From NCBI GenBank assembly GCA_022316685.1, contig JAKJHU010001536.1, positions 1 to 64,000 of the forward strand: a stretch of DNA of 64,000 bases, written 5' to 3'. The notes beneath the pieces were generated by a model. That model did no database searches, was not told the DNA's origin, and saw nothing but the letters and a program-made list of their open reading frames with translations. The stretch is from Progne subis subis (Eukaryota; Chordata; Aves; Passeriformes; Hirundinidae). The first letter of the stretch is position 1. Each line of letters starts with the position of its first letter. The position numbers and the translations under genes were made by a program. This document shows, in pieces, positions 34,265 to 47,378 of this stretch.

Positions 34265-36419
34265 GAGCTCTGCTCTGGCTATGGACTTGGTCCAAGTGCA
34301 GCCAGGTTTTGTGTCCTTGGAGGGATCAGGAACTGGTGAGACTTGGAGGCACAGAAAGATTTCTCTTCATGGCCAACATAAAAAATGGGAACATGATAAA
34401 TTTATGAATCAACAAACCACTTCCCCCAGCTCCTTGTGACATCCCATGCAACATCTGACATGTCCACAACCCACAAGAGATTTCCATACAGGAAGATTTT
34501 TACCCAAGACATAAGAAGACGGTGATATATAAATAAAAATACAACTAAGATGCTGACTAAGGTGTTATTTAAACTTCTCAAAAATTGGACAACTCTGGGA
34601 ACCTCAAAGCATGAAGCCAGTCAAGGGAGATGCATTGGAATGACCAGAGAAGAGCTGCAGGAGGAAATCTGGGAGCAACAGGAAGGACATAGGTACAGCT
34701 GCTCTACATGAAGAAATGCCCTTAGACATGGCCATTTAAACAGGAGACCTGGAAATACCTAAGGAAGAGGGCCATGAATTGTTAGACTGAATGTTGGTGT
34801 CAAAGGTAGATGGGAAGATCAGTAATTTCTTCTCCTGCCATCAGTAGGAGAATCCAGCAGATCCAGGAAATTCCTGTTCCTGGTGGGAAAATTCTGCTAC
34901 TTCTTAAAAGCAGCCACTTTTTAAATGACCCTGATAATAAGAGATTTGCTTGTATAATATGAAACTAAAAGGTATTAAAATCTGTTCCCCATTCCAGGCA
35001 GACATCAGTTGTGTGCCCACGCAAAAGGCAATGCCTTTTGTGCACCACTGAGGATGCCAAGCTTGCGATTGGCATCTGTCAGAGAGGAGCTGAGGGAGAG
35101 CAGAGCACCTTGCAAGCTGCAGGTCCCTGACAGCCCCAGAGGGCTCCTGTCCCAAAACCATCTGCTCTGCTCCAGGCTGGAACAGGGGACCAGCATTGTG
35201 CCGGGATTATCAGAGAACTGAGGTGTGTGCTGGAATTCAATCCCCTCCCATCCACTAGCAGCCCTGCATTTCCCTCCTCCAGCCTTGGTCTCCAGCACAG
35301 CCATGGAGGCTCTTTGGGCTCTGCACTTCCCTGCAGCCATCAAGGGCAGCTGAGCTCTGCCTTTGGCACAGCCAGCCCTGCCCAGCCCAGGCAATGCCCA
35401 GCAATTCCTTGTGTGTGCCTGGCCCTGCTGTCAGCCCCGGCAGCGGCTGCGTGGCCCCTTTGTGCCTGCGCTGGCCCAGCCATGGTGCCACAGCCCCTGT
35501 GCAGGGCCAGGGCAGGACAGGAGCATTGCGGGTGGGAACGGCACCTGTGCCGTGGTCCCACAGCAGCCTTGGGGCGCTGTGCCCATGGCCTCCCTGCTGG
35601 GCAGCCTCTGCCAGCTCCTGCACAGCCCGTGGCACCTGTGGGGCTGCACAGACAGCCCTGCCCCGGGCTCTGCCGGGCTCTGGGCCAGCAGAGAGGCCGG
35701 GCAGCGCTGGCCATGGCCGGGAACAGGCCCTGAGCCCCGCAGGAGGATGGAGCTGGGCCACAGCCAAAACTGCCCCGCAAACCTGGGCTGAGCAGCCAGG
35801 GCTGGCAATGGCTGGGGACAGAGGCTGGCGCTGACAAATGTCCTGGGCCAGTGTTCCTGCTCTGTCCATGCCACCAAGGGCACAGAGCAGCCTCCCTCTC
35901 TGGGCCACTTGCCTGCTTTCAAATGCCTTCCACAGTGCTGGCCCTGCCCCACAAGGCTGGGCTGAGTCCTGCCCCTGCAACGCTCACACAGGCTGAGATG
36001 GACGCTGATGGTTTCTGTGGACAGGCTCTCTCAGCCCAGCCCAGCTCCCTCCAAGCTCTGCCAGCTGCCCTGAGCTCTCGGCAGCACCAAGGGCCTCTCC
36101 CCAGCACAGCCCAGCCGGCTCTGGCCCCACAGCTCTGCTCAGGCAGGCTGCTCTGGGCAGGGGCCCCACGGCCTCAGCCCCTCGCAAGGGCACAGCAGCA
36201 GCTGCAGCTCAGACAGGACTCAGCCCCAGCCATGGGGAAGGTGCTGGGCCAAGGGAAAAGGAGGCTCCCTGTGTGCCCTGCTCCCCTGTCCCTGAGGTGC
36301 TGAGAGCTCTGCAGCCCTGCTGCCATCCCATCTGCCTAGGCCAGCACAACAGCCCCGGCCTTGGGGCCCTCAAGAGCTGCTCCTGCTCCAGGCTCAGGGC
36401 CCATCCCAAAGCTGGGGCT
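34265..36419. other. Gene-free stretch, GC-rich from 35220
   Basis: Frames of 150-240 codons occur on both strands at 35226-36300 but overlap one another and show no domain, signal peptide or splice context. The GC-rich part resembles 59300-60050 in composition. Confidence 0.4.
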
Positions 36420-36870
36420 GTCAGAAAGCTGTGCCCATTTCTGTTCATTCCTGCTCTGATGAGGATGGATCCTCATACACTGGGAGATTGCTGTTGAATT
36501 TTACTACTCCAGAGCCTCTTCTTTCTTGAGCCTTCAGTTCAGGAATTCTGTGACAAAGATTCATACATATTTACTCAAAACACGCAATAAATACAAGCCC
36601 ATGGGATTAACTCAAATCTTCAGTTCTTCAATGGTTAATTAGACAGATTTCAGAAGTATAGTCAAAGTGAATATACTATATAGAAAACAATGCAGAGAGA
36701 AGGTTTTTCCCTCTTTTCTTTTCCTGTTTATAGATTGATATCAGCAGTCCCCAGTTGATATTGATCCTGAGCACCTTCTTATGCAGTCTGAATATATATG
36801 AAAATCAAGACCCTTCATGGCTGACAACCAGTAACACTTTGTCCCCATCCCCACTATTTCCCTCATCCAA
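36420..36870 (+). repeat. Divergent direct repeat, partner of 32640-33110
   Basis: See 32640-33110 for shared words. A CR1 fragment follows immediately. Confidence 0.6.
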
Positions 36871-36894
36871 CACCTGGCACTCCTATGGATTAGG

Positions 36895-37470
36895 AATGGT
36901 GTGGCCAGCACGACCAGAGCAGTGATTCTTCCCCTGTATTGGGCACTGATGACGCTGCACCTCGAGTGCTGTATCCAGTTCTGGGCTCCCCAATTTAGGA
37001 AGAATATTGAGGGGCTGGAGTGTGTCCAGAAGAGGGCAACAAGGCTGGTGAGGGGTCTGGAGTACAAGTTCTGTAAGGAGTGGCTGAGGGAGCTGGGGTT
37101 CTTTATCCAGGAGAAGAGGAGGCTCAGGGGAGACCTCATCACTCTCTACAACTCCATGACAGGAGGTGCAGCTGGTGAGGATTGAGGCTCTTCTCCCAGG
37201 GAACAGTGACAGGACAAGAGGCCACAGCCTTAAGCTGTTTCCAGAGATTGTTTATGCGGGACCTGTGGAAATATTCTTCACCAAAAGAGTGACTGGGCAT
37301 TGGAATGGGCTGCCCCAGGAGGTGGGTCAGTCATCATCCCTGGAGGTGTCCTAAGGAAAGACTGGATGTGGCACTCAATGCCACATGTCTGTGTGACAAG
37401 GTGCTGTTGGGTCACAGGTTGGACTTGATGCTCTCCAAGGTCTTTTCCAGCCTGCTTGATTCTCTGATGA
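36895..37470 (+). mobile_element. CR1 LINE ORF2 C-terminal fragment
   Basis: The frame 36901-37185 reads [31 protein letters not shown] and [16 protein letters not shown], typical of the reverse-transcriptase C-terminal part of CR1. After a frameshift it continues with SDRTRGHSLKL and HWNGLPQEV. The fragment is 5'-truncated and inactive. Confidence 0.9.
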
Positions 37471-37472
37471 TG

Positions 37473-37918
37473 GTGACACTGCAGGGTGCTGGGGAAGCAA
37501 GGGGCCATTGTGACACTGCAGGGACGGGTGGCGCTAAGAGGACCAGAGTGACACTGTGCATGATATGGCACCATAGAGCCAAGGGGCCATTGTGACACTG
37601 GGGATAAATGCAAGCAAGGAGTCCATGGTGACAGTCTGGAGCCTGGTGGAACCACAGAGGCCACTGTGACCCTGTGGAACCAAGGAGATCATTGCTGCAC
37701 TGCCAGACCTCATGGAACAAAGGATCCTTTGTGATGCCTCCAGGGTCTTGGGGGCCCAAGGCACCATTGTGACACTGTGGGGGTCAAGGATCCAAGGGAC
37801 TTTGTGACACCAAGGGGTCCCACGGAACCAAAGGTGCACTATGACACTGGGAGGCCTCATGGAATCATGGAGACAATTGTGACAGTCTAGGGACACAAGG
37901 AACCGTGGTGACAGTGAG
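37473..37918 (+). repeat. ~37-bp minisatellite, about 12 units
   Basis: GTGACACTG or a variant recurs at about 37473, 37509, 37547, 37591, 37627, 37665, 37693, 37730, 37768, 37803, 37842 and 37879. Units carry 'cctcatggaaccaagg' or similar in the middle. Related degenerate runs sit at 10557-10800, 22770-22910 and 43570-43800. Confidence 0.8.
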
Positions 37919-37939
37919 TTGATCTGCTGAGGGTAGGAG

Positions 37940-38510
37940 GGCTGTGCACAGGGCCCTGGACAGGCTGGATGCAGGAAGTCAAATCCAACAATATGAGGTT
38001 TAACAAGTCCATGTACTGAGTCCTGCACTTTGGTCACAACAGCTCCTGAAGCGGTGCAGGCTGGGGACAGATTGGCTGGACAGCAGCCAGGAGAAATGGA
38101 CCTATGAGGACTGACGGAGAGCAGGCTGGACATGAGGCAGCAGTGTGCCCAGGTGGCCAAGAAGGCCAATGGCTCCTGGCCTGGATCAGGAAGAGTGTGG
38201 CCTTCAGGACCAGGACAGTGATTCCTCCCCTGTGCTCAGCACTGGTTGGGGCAGCACCTCGTGTACTGTGTCCAGTTCTGGGCCCCCCCAATTAGGAAGG
38301 ATATGGAGGGGCTGGAGCGTGTCCAGAGAAGAGCAACAAGGCTGGTGAGGGGTTCTGGAACACAAGTCCCTGTGAGGAGCAGATGTAGGGAGCTGGGGTT
38401 ATTTATCCATGAGAAGAGGAGGCTCAGAGGAGACAAGACAGTGTCAGGGCACAGGATGGACTTGATTGATGTCCAAGGCCTTTTCCAACCTTGCTGATTC
38501 TGTGATTCTC
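37940..38510 (+). mobile_element. CR1 LINE ORF2 fragment
   Basis: Contains 'gtgcccaggtggccaagaag' and the frame reading [15 protein letters not shown] and [15 protein letters not shown]. From about 38065 it is the inverted partner of the CR1 at 27740-28145, at the inner edge of the right arm. Confidence 0.85.
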
Positions 38511-39559
38511 TGAAACCACCCTTGCAGCACTTTCAGGATGAGCCCTGGGCCTCCTCTCCAGAAGGTCCAGCAGCCCAGGTGCCTCAGCTTCTCCTCACAG
38601 CCCCAAAGCCCATCCTGTCAGTCCTTGCAGAGCCTCTGCAGCTCCTCCTCCTTGCCCACAACAGGGAGCCCCACAGCCAGACACAGCAGCCCAGATGTGC
38701 CCCCCTGGCCTGTGGTGCCTCTGGCAAGGGAGCACCACGGGGCACTGCAGGAGGCTGCAGACAATTGCTGAAGCACTTGGAGGATGATCCTGCTCCCCAA
38801 AGGACGTTCCCATGGTGCCGGGAACTCAGGAACTGAAATGGGGAGTGGGGCCAGAGAGGAAAGGGCAGCCAGAGGTGGGCTGTTTGCAGGGGAGGGAAGA
38901 GGAGTGGGCAATAGAAAGAAATTTGTGCCAGAAAGGGTAAAGAATGCCAAGGTGATGCAAAGGAAATGCTGAGGGCAGTTTGGGGGTGGCTGCCAGGCAG
39001 CCCTGGCTCTGAGCAACAACATCTGCAGTGGCACAGGAAACTCACAGCTCATGGGAATAAACTTTCTGGATGACTTCAGAGGCCACCACAAACCTGAGTG
39101 CTTTCCCTGCTGGCCCCCAGCCTTTCCTGGCCCCAGGGGCTGATGATGGCATTTGTGCTCCCTCAGGTTCATCTCCCCACACCAACACCATGGGGGTGCT
39201 CACGCCTGCTCTGGGCAGTGCACACAGGGGCTCCTGAGCCAGTGCTGCCGTGTCTGTGCCTGCAAGGATGCGGCACCTGTGTGAGCTGGGGGGAGAGGCC
39301 ATGGCTGCAGCGGGGGGATGTTGTTGGCAGGTGCATGAGGACGCTCTGGGACGCTGCCCTGGGGTGTCCAGTGCAGTGGGGATGGATCAGCCCCTGCTCT
39401 GCTGCTCCTTCCCATCTCCCCCAGGCACCTTGCAGAGCCCCAGCCATGCTGTTTGCCCCCAGCCTGCCCACGGCCACCCTGGGGCTGCTCACGGGGCTTT
39501 TCTCTGCTGAGCATTGGCCTGGGCGTGTTCTGGAGAGAGCCTGGGCAAGGAGCATCAAG

Positions 39560-40060
39560 CCCTGTCTTGCAATGCAAGATGTAACCGAAAAAATGTATTT
39601 CACTACCATCTGTTAATACCAGGAGGGCAGGTTGTTTATCTCTTCCATGACCCATTCATTCCTCATATCTCTGAGGGTGATCTTCTCTTAATGGGGCAGC
39701 TGTTAAAACCAGACGGGCAGTGTTCTTTATCTCTTCCACGAACCATCCTCCCTCCATGGAGATATCTTCTGTTAATGGGCCATTGAGTCCCCACTGCATG
39801 ACTGATAAAATTACATCATCCCATTGTGAGATGCTCCACCCAGAGGGAGGAGCCAAGCATTCCTGACCTGGATATAATCTGGGATTTAAAGTATCAGGAG
39901 CAGCCAGTTTCCACTGGAGTCATAGAGGAAGACCAGACCCATCTACATCACCACTGGACCTTCAGAGGAAAACTACACCCTTCTACAAGATCATTGCTTC
40001 AACAGAACCACATCTGTCACTCCAGGAGGACTGCAGCCACAATTTGATTGCACTGCTAGC
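39560..40060 (+). repeat. Dispersed interspersed repeat, copy 3 of 4
   Basis: Inverted partner of 26190-26690, reading from 'gccctgtcttgcaatgcaag' to 'gccacaatttgattgcactg'. 40061-40890 is the mirrored non-coding segment upstream of ZNF-C. Confidence 0.65.
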
Positions 40061-40891
40061 AACACCCTGACTACCCGGGTGTCAGGTTGGATTCTGAGTC
40101 TTATATTTTGGGCTTTGTTGGTGGTGGTTTTTTTTACTACTGCATTTTTAGTTTAATTTTCTTACTGAAGAACTGATATTCCTATTGCCATATCTTTGCT
40201 TGAGAGCCCGTTAATTTCAAAACTATAATTCAAGAGAGGGGGTTTGTATTTTCCATTTCAAGGGATGCTCCCACCTTCCATAGCAGACCCCTGTTTTACC
40301 AGCCCAAGACAGGGAGCTTGGCTCAGATATCCTGAGTAGTCCCTGGGTTGGGGTTTTTTTTGGGTTGGGGATGTTTTTAGAAGTAAGAACTCCAAAGCTG
40401 GGTGGAAAATGCCACTTGGGGTGACACTGGGGGGTCCCAGTGGTGGCTGCTGGCAGAGGCAGCCTGGAGGAGCTGAGGCCTGTGTCCCCCAGGAGCCCAG
40501 ACAGGGAGTGCTGCAATTTGCAGGACCTTCAACAGCTTGGAGAGGGGCAGGGGGCACTCCTTGGAGCCCCTGCACCGCAAAGCAGAGAATAAAAGGAGAA
40601 GGGACCCTGGGACCCCAACCCTCCCCAGCATCCCTAAATGGAAAATGGAAAAGGGGGGAGCTTTTCAGATTCCTGGGTTTCTCAGCAGCCTGGGGAGGGC
40701 AGGGAGACCAGAGACAGGCAACTCCACAAAGGAATTTTCAGGGCTGCTCTTGGTGTTTGATAGGCTATTAGGGACTCCAGATGTCTGGTGACTTGTAGAG
40801 ATGGACTTGAGCAAAAGGACATTCAAACTCAACGTACTCATCCCTTGTTTTTTGTCCAAACCAGGATTTCCCATTCCCAAACCTTGGCTGG

Positions 40892-41969
<1,078 letters not shown>

Positions 41970-43560
41970 GAGAAGCCCTGCGAGTGCCCCGAATGGGAAA
42001 AGCTTCCTGTACTGCTCCAACTCTATCCCCCATCAGGGGACCCACATTGCAAAGACAGTGGGCTGGTGGTCCTTTAGTTTGGTGGTTCCTAATATTCTTT
42101 TGGTTCATCTTCATCCATTAAAACCAGCAAAATTGGCTGAAAATCAACCAATTCATCAAAGGCATCTGAAGCCTTACTTTTTCCTTGTGTTTCAAGAGAA
42201 ACTGGGATTCCAGATGATACTTGGGAGGATTTGGTGGTATTTGGTGTGCTTGTCTCCATTTCTTATCGCTCAAAGAGACAAGAGGCTTTGATCTATCACC
42301 TCAAAACACACATTGCCACTGAAAACTACTTAATCCCACCGCAAAATTACTCAATTCCTCAGCCCCTCAGTGTGGAATGGGGTTGGAAAGGGGTTGGGCA
42401 AAGTGGGATGCAGATCAGGAGGGGTGAGGTGAGCATTGGTGGGGCAGGATGGGTGGGATGGGGATTGGGAGGAGTGGGATGGGAGAAATAGGGCTTGGGA
42501 AGAGGGTCTTAATGTCCATGAGAGCTGGGATGGGTTTGGGTGGGGATTGGGAAGGTGTGGTGAAGTCTGGAATGAGACAGCCAAAGGTTTGGGATGATGA
42601 AGGGAGGGGGAACCCATTCTTGAGTGAGTTTTTGGGTATTCCATGTTCTTGAAGGGATTTTGGTGCATCCCAGGTTTCTGAGGTGGTTTTGGGATGGTCA
42701 CTGCCCCAGCCCCAGCCACTGCAGCCTCTGGTCCAGCCCCAAAGTGGCTGCCAAGCCCCTGGCACCCTGAAAATCCCACCTGTGAGAGGGGCCAGAGCAG
42801 GTGAGGGCTGTTACACGGCTGTGACACTGACACGTCCCACGGCCCCGGAGCTCACAGCAGCTGAGATGGCGCTGGATCCAAGGCCCAGACTTGTGGATCT
42901 CTCTCCCTTCTCCTGACTTCCTCTTCTCAAAATCTGGAAAATTGAAGTTGTAGGGTTTAGAGTTTTCTAAGTCAGTGCTTTGCGAAGTGCCTTACCATAA
43001 TTCTAGGTTTAATAGAAGTTATAAGTGAAGTTAAATACTATTCCTCTGTGAATGGTTAAGTCATAGTTTGTAAGTTCAGATAAATACTGTCAAGTGCTGT
43101 TCTTTTGCTAAATTGTGAAGTTGAAGGTGTAAGTTAAGGTTAGGGTATAAGTCCTGTTAAGTTGGAGCTCTGTGACCCTTTTAGGCCGTGTTCCTTTTAT
43201 CCTTGCCCTCACTGTCCTCTTGTCACACACACACAGGGACAGTCCTCGGTTCGTTTCTGGTTTGATTGCCTGGATTTTGTTTGGTTCTGTTGTTGCTTTC
43301 CTTCCTTGCTGTGCCTGAAGTGTCCAGTCAGGGACAGAGTGACTCTTGCAAGGAACTTTGTCATGCCTCACCACCTGTGCTCCTAACTGGTGATTTTTGT
43401 CAAATATGCTAATCTGCTACATTATAGAACTGTATTCACCCTTTGTGGGGCTGGGCGTTTTGTGGACATGTTCCATATCTGCCCCTTGGAGGTCTCCAAT
43501 AAAGATCAGCCTTTCTATTACCTCCTCTATAATATTATCTCCAAGGCTGTTACTTTATTT
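41970..43560 (+). other. ZNF-C 3' UTR and spacer, mirrored in left arm
   Basis: Inverted counterpart of 22911-24501. Open frames here are read through low-complexity CATCCC/GGGATG runs and are not credible. Confidence 0.6.
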
Positions 43561-43569
43561 CTGGGTTCC

Positions 43570-43800
43570 TGAAGGCATCAACACAGCCGGGCCTCATGGC
43601 ACCAGGAGAGCTCTGTGACACAAGGACATCTTGGGGAACCAAGCGTCAACTGCAAACACAGCGGGGCCTCATGGAAGCCAGGTGCCACTTGGACAGTGCC
43701 AGGGCACGTGGAGCTCAGTGTCCATTGTGACACAGCACAGCCCCACGGAACCCAGCAGAGCATTGTGACAACAGGGAATCTCATGGATGCAAGGCTCTTC
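43570..43800 (+). repeat. Short-period minisatellite beside receptor fragment
   Basis: Mirrored copy of 22770-22910, slightly longer, with units starting near 'ctctgtgacacaaggacatc', 'ggaaccaagcgtcaact' and 'cattgtgacacagcacag'. Confidence 0.5.
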
Positions 43801-43822
43801 TTGGGCAAAGTGGGGCCTCCTA

Positions 43823-44041
43823 GGACACAAAGCCTTTTCCACGTACCTCCCTCGCCTGGCTGTGGTGTCCTTGTTTGTCAGCAGTGGTTTGTTTGCCCAC
43901 CTGAAGCCCCGCTCCATCTCCTCCCCATCCCTGGATCGGGGCTTGTCAGTTCTGTACTCACTGGTGCCTCCAGCCCTGAACCCCTACATCTCCAGCCTGA
44001 GGAATAAGGAACTCGTGGAGTCCATGAGGAAACTGCTGGCA
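43823..44041 (+). pseudogene. Olfactory-receptor C-terminal fragment, right arm
   Basis: Encodes KAFSTYLPRLAVV, then LVPPALNPYISSLRNKELVE, the TM6-TM7 region of an OR14-like receptor. It is the inverted copy of the fragment at 22507-22740 and shares its 5' joint with minisatellite DNA, so the truncation predates the duplication. Its end differs: the frame runs past the receptor stop position. Confidence 0.85.
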
Positions 44042-44951
44042 AAAACCTGCCTCTTTTCTTCTGCAGAATCTTCTGAATATAACTCATTTCAATCTCAGAC
44101 TTGGTGTCCTTTCTTTCCATTTTTGCATTTTTTTAATACATTCCTACTGTTATGTTTTCCACAAACGAATATCGCTACTCACAGCATTTCTACATGAGTA
44201 TCTGCCATTATTCAGTATCTCAATGACTTTCAAAAGCTTTGTTCCCTATGCATCTGAATAAAATAATGATCTTTTGCAGATGGGAAGGAAAGAGGCTCGC
44301 AGCAGAGCCAGCACAGACAGGGACAATGGCCCTGGCTCTTTCCACATCTGCTCTTCCCAGCTCCACACTCCCCTTCCCAGCCCTTCTGTGGGTGCAAGGC
44401 CGGAGTGCTCGGGCAGTTTGGTCACTGTCCTGCTGCATGTCCTGTGCTGTGACCATCCTCCTCAGCAAGGGCCTCAAAAAGCAAAGGCCACATGTGTAAG
44501 GACAGAAATAACAACTGAGATCAATTCTCTACTTCCCATCAGCAGACAGTGTCCAGCCAGCTCCTGGCAGGAAAGGATGCAGTACATGTACTTTGTGCTT
44601 GGCATGAGAAATGTCTCAATAATAAAAGACATCCACAGTCCTCACCACCACCCCCATCGCCCTTCTTTCCCCTCACATTATTGCTGACCATGACATCACA
44701 AGGAATGGGAGCTCCCTTGGGTCAGTCCAGCCCAGCTGTCCCCTCCCTGTGCCCTCAGGAACACTTTCCCACCCCCAGCCCATTGGATGGGGGGTGTCAG
44801 ACATGCCCTGGGCAGAGGTCAGGGCAGGGCTGGCCATGTCAGGGCAGAGCCAGGGGGGCAGCGAGATGGGAGTGTGCAGCAGCTGTGGGACAGGGCAGGA
44901 CAAGCTGTGCTGGACATGGCCAAGGGCCCTGGCAGGGCTGGCAGTGCCCAG

Positions 44952-45765
44952 GAGAAGCCAAGTCCTGGTGTCCTGGGGCACAGCAGCCTCTGTGCCACCA
45001 AGGGCTGTGAGGAGACACCTTGTCCTGAGGCCCTGGGGCCTCCTGGCACAGCCCCAGCAAGGCTGGGCACTGTCAGCCCCTTGTGCTGCCCTCAGCATCC
45101 CCCTCACATGCCAGTGGCCTCAAGGATGTGCTGGAAGGAGTCCCTGGGGAGCCTTGGTCAGCAATGGCCCTGGGGGGCTCCTGAATGCTGCCAGGAGGAG
45201 CATTCAAAGGACTTTGAGTTTTGGTTTTGCTTTTTCCTGGGAGTCTTTGAGAGGTTTGTGCAATCATGGCCTCCAATTATCTGCTTTAATTAGTCCCTTG
45301 AGAGCTTTGCAATGACACTCAGTGGGGCTCATTAATGCTTTGAGATACTCAAGGTGTTTAAGGTACTTTGGAATTTCCTTCCCACACCGAGTCTCTGAGA
45401 GGTTTTTGTGCAATCCTGGCCACTAATTCTCTCCTCCAGAGTCCATGAGGAGCCTGTGTTGGGGACGGACCTCAGTGGAACCCATTAATGTTTCGAGACA
45501 CTTTGGGTGTTTCCTCTGACTTTCACTCCTGGAAATGTTAGTGCAATCTCCTCTCAGGCCCTGAGGTTCCAGGGCTCAACACCAAATGCACCACAGGGCT
45601 CATTACGATCAAGCAAGTCCTGACAAACCATGGCCGTGCCTTGATTTCCCTCTGATCTGGTGCAGTTCATTTGGAAGTCTTTTTTCCTAGAGTTAGGGTG
45701 AAATATTTCAAAGAACTTCCAATAAACCCACATTTCTATTTTCATGGGTAAATTTTTCTCCCAAG
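44952..45765 (+). repeat. Direct copy of 5757-6983
   Basis: Same orientation as the left copy, but with two instead of five ~145-bp units (starting near 45249 and 45399). It joins at 45765 to a segment from a different neighbourhood. Confidence 0.85.
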
Positions 45766-46722
45766 CCAGGGCCGGGTCCTTTCCCCAGAGCTCTGCCGGC
45801 ACTGGCTCGCTTCAGCCGCAGCCCAGCAGCAGACGGAGCTCAGAGCTCCCCGGGGGCTGCGCCTCCTGCCCAGGGACAGCAGCAGGGGCAGCTGAGACTT
45901 CTGCCCGGGGCCAGCAGGGAATGCACCCCAGGGAACGGCTGGGGCTGGGCCAGGCCAGCTGCGGGCTGGAGACCAGCAAAAGCTTCTTCCCCTGCAGGGG
46001 GCTTGACCACTCACCAGGCTCCCCAGGGAATGGTCACAGCTGCGAGGCTGCCGCAGCTCCAGGAGCCTTTGGACACCGCTCCCGGGAATGCCCAGGCTGC
46101 CACTGTTGGGCTGTCTGTGCAGGGCCAGGGCCTGGACTCCATGATCCCGCTGCCTCCCTCCCAGCTCAGCCCCTTCTGCAGTTCTCTCCCTTGGGCTCAG
46201 CCTTTGTGTCTCCTCCAGGCGCTGGCAGAGCTCTTGGGGCCGGGGCAGGAGCGGCACAGCCCCAGCGTTCCCCTCTCTGTGACACCACGGTGGGGACAGC
46301 TCCAACGTTCCCTGCCTGGAGACGCTCCAAGGGAAGCGTCCAGAGCCACAGCCAGACAGCAAAACTGAGCGGGCACTGAGCACCCCCGGCCTGGGCTGAT
46401 GTGCATTGCTGTGCACACAGCTCGGGGAAGGTCCCCCTGGCCACCTCCACAGTGCCACAGACAAGTGTCAGGTGGAGTTACAGAGCTCTGCCCAGAGCTG
46501 ACAGAGGGAGTTAATTTAAAAACAAAACAAAAAAACAAACAAAAAAACCCCCATACAAAACAAAAAATTCCCACCACCTAAAAAAAAGGAACCAGAACAA
46601 AATACAAAAAAAAGGAAAAAACCCCCATAACCCCACAAAGCCTTAAAAAAAAAAAAAAAAAAAAGCTCTCCCCAAAATCAACAAAACCAATCAAAACAAA
46701 AGAACAAGAAAATAAACCAAAC
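45766..46722 (+). repeat. Third copy of the 13.6/15.6 kb block, cut by the provirus
   Basis: Matches 15588-16620 nearly base for base, including the A-rich tract (here 46515-46720). The homology stops at 46722, where the provirus LTR starts. Confidence 0.85.
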
Positions 46723-47339
46723 TGTTCTGGAAAAAAAAATCAGTAAGAGAGAGTCAGAGACTTGCTGGTTTTGTATGTTTCTTTATTATCAAGCTTGGCC
46801 TTGGGGAGAGCTTGCTTGCTCCCTTAGCAACGTGGAGGAGGAGGTACACACAGCTTCGCTTCACAGCAAAGCTGGGGACTCCCACCCCCCTCACGGGCTT
46901 TTTCCCCTTGCCGGGGAGTCCGTTTCGCTTCGCTGATCAGGGGTCATCCAGAGATGGGGGACTCCTTCTCAGGTCACAGCGACTAAATGAAGCTGCTTCG
47001 GCAGACCCCCGTTCTTCTTGCACTAGTCTAAAGTGCGACTACAGTCCTGGATTTTACTTTGGTTCCCTGCTTTTCAGAGTCTCTTGTTCTTGGGTTGTTC
47101 CCAGAATTCCAGTGTTCTTTTTATTTGCATATTCAGACACTATCTGGTGAATGGGAGCAGAGATACAGGTAATAAGGTGAATTCTTAATTAACAAACAAG
47201 CAAATAAGGTAATAAATCAGTATTAAAACAGGAATAAGGCAAATTCTTTATAAAGAAATAGCATTAACAATCTTAATGGAATTACTTAACAATTAGGTAA
47301 CTAAAACATAGATTATTTGAATAGAATTTATTTATAACA
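46723..47339 (-). mobile_element. 3' LTR of the provirus
   Basis: On the minus strand it runs from TGTTATAAAT to CCAGAACA. AATAAA on the minus strand lies at 46782-46787. Compared with 56684-57295 I count roughly 22 substitutions plus a few small indels in about 612 bp, near 3.5-4% by eye, indicating an insertion old enough to have diverged. Confidence 0.9.
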
Positions 47340-47340
47340 A

Positions 47341-47352
47341 CTCCCCCCTCTA
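47341..47352 (-). promoter_or_regulatory. Polypurine tract
   Basis: Minus strand AGAGGGGGGAG, directly before the 3' LTR; it would prime plus-strand DNA synthesis. Confidence 0.85.
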
Positions 47353-47378
47353 TTTCTTTGATCGAGCTTTAGCTCACA

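Noticed and set aside
34113..34439. 108-codon plus frame reading DDWQASTSSRPELQWGPWGP
   Set aside because: It crosses the boundary of the solo LTR at 34259, so it cannot be an ancestral gene.
37473..37918. CRISPR-like 37-bp periodicity
   Set aside because: The whole unit is repeated with no spacers. It is a minisatellite.
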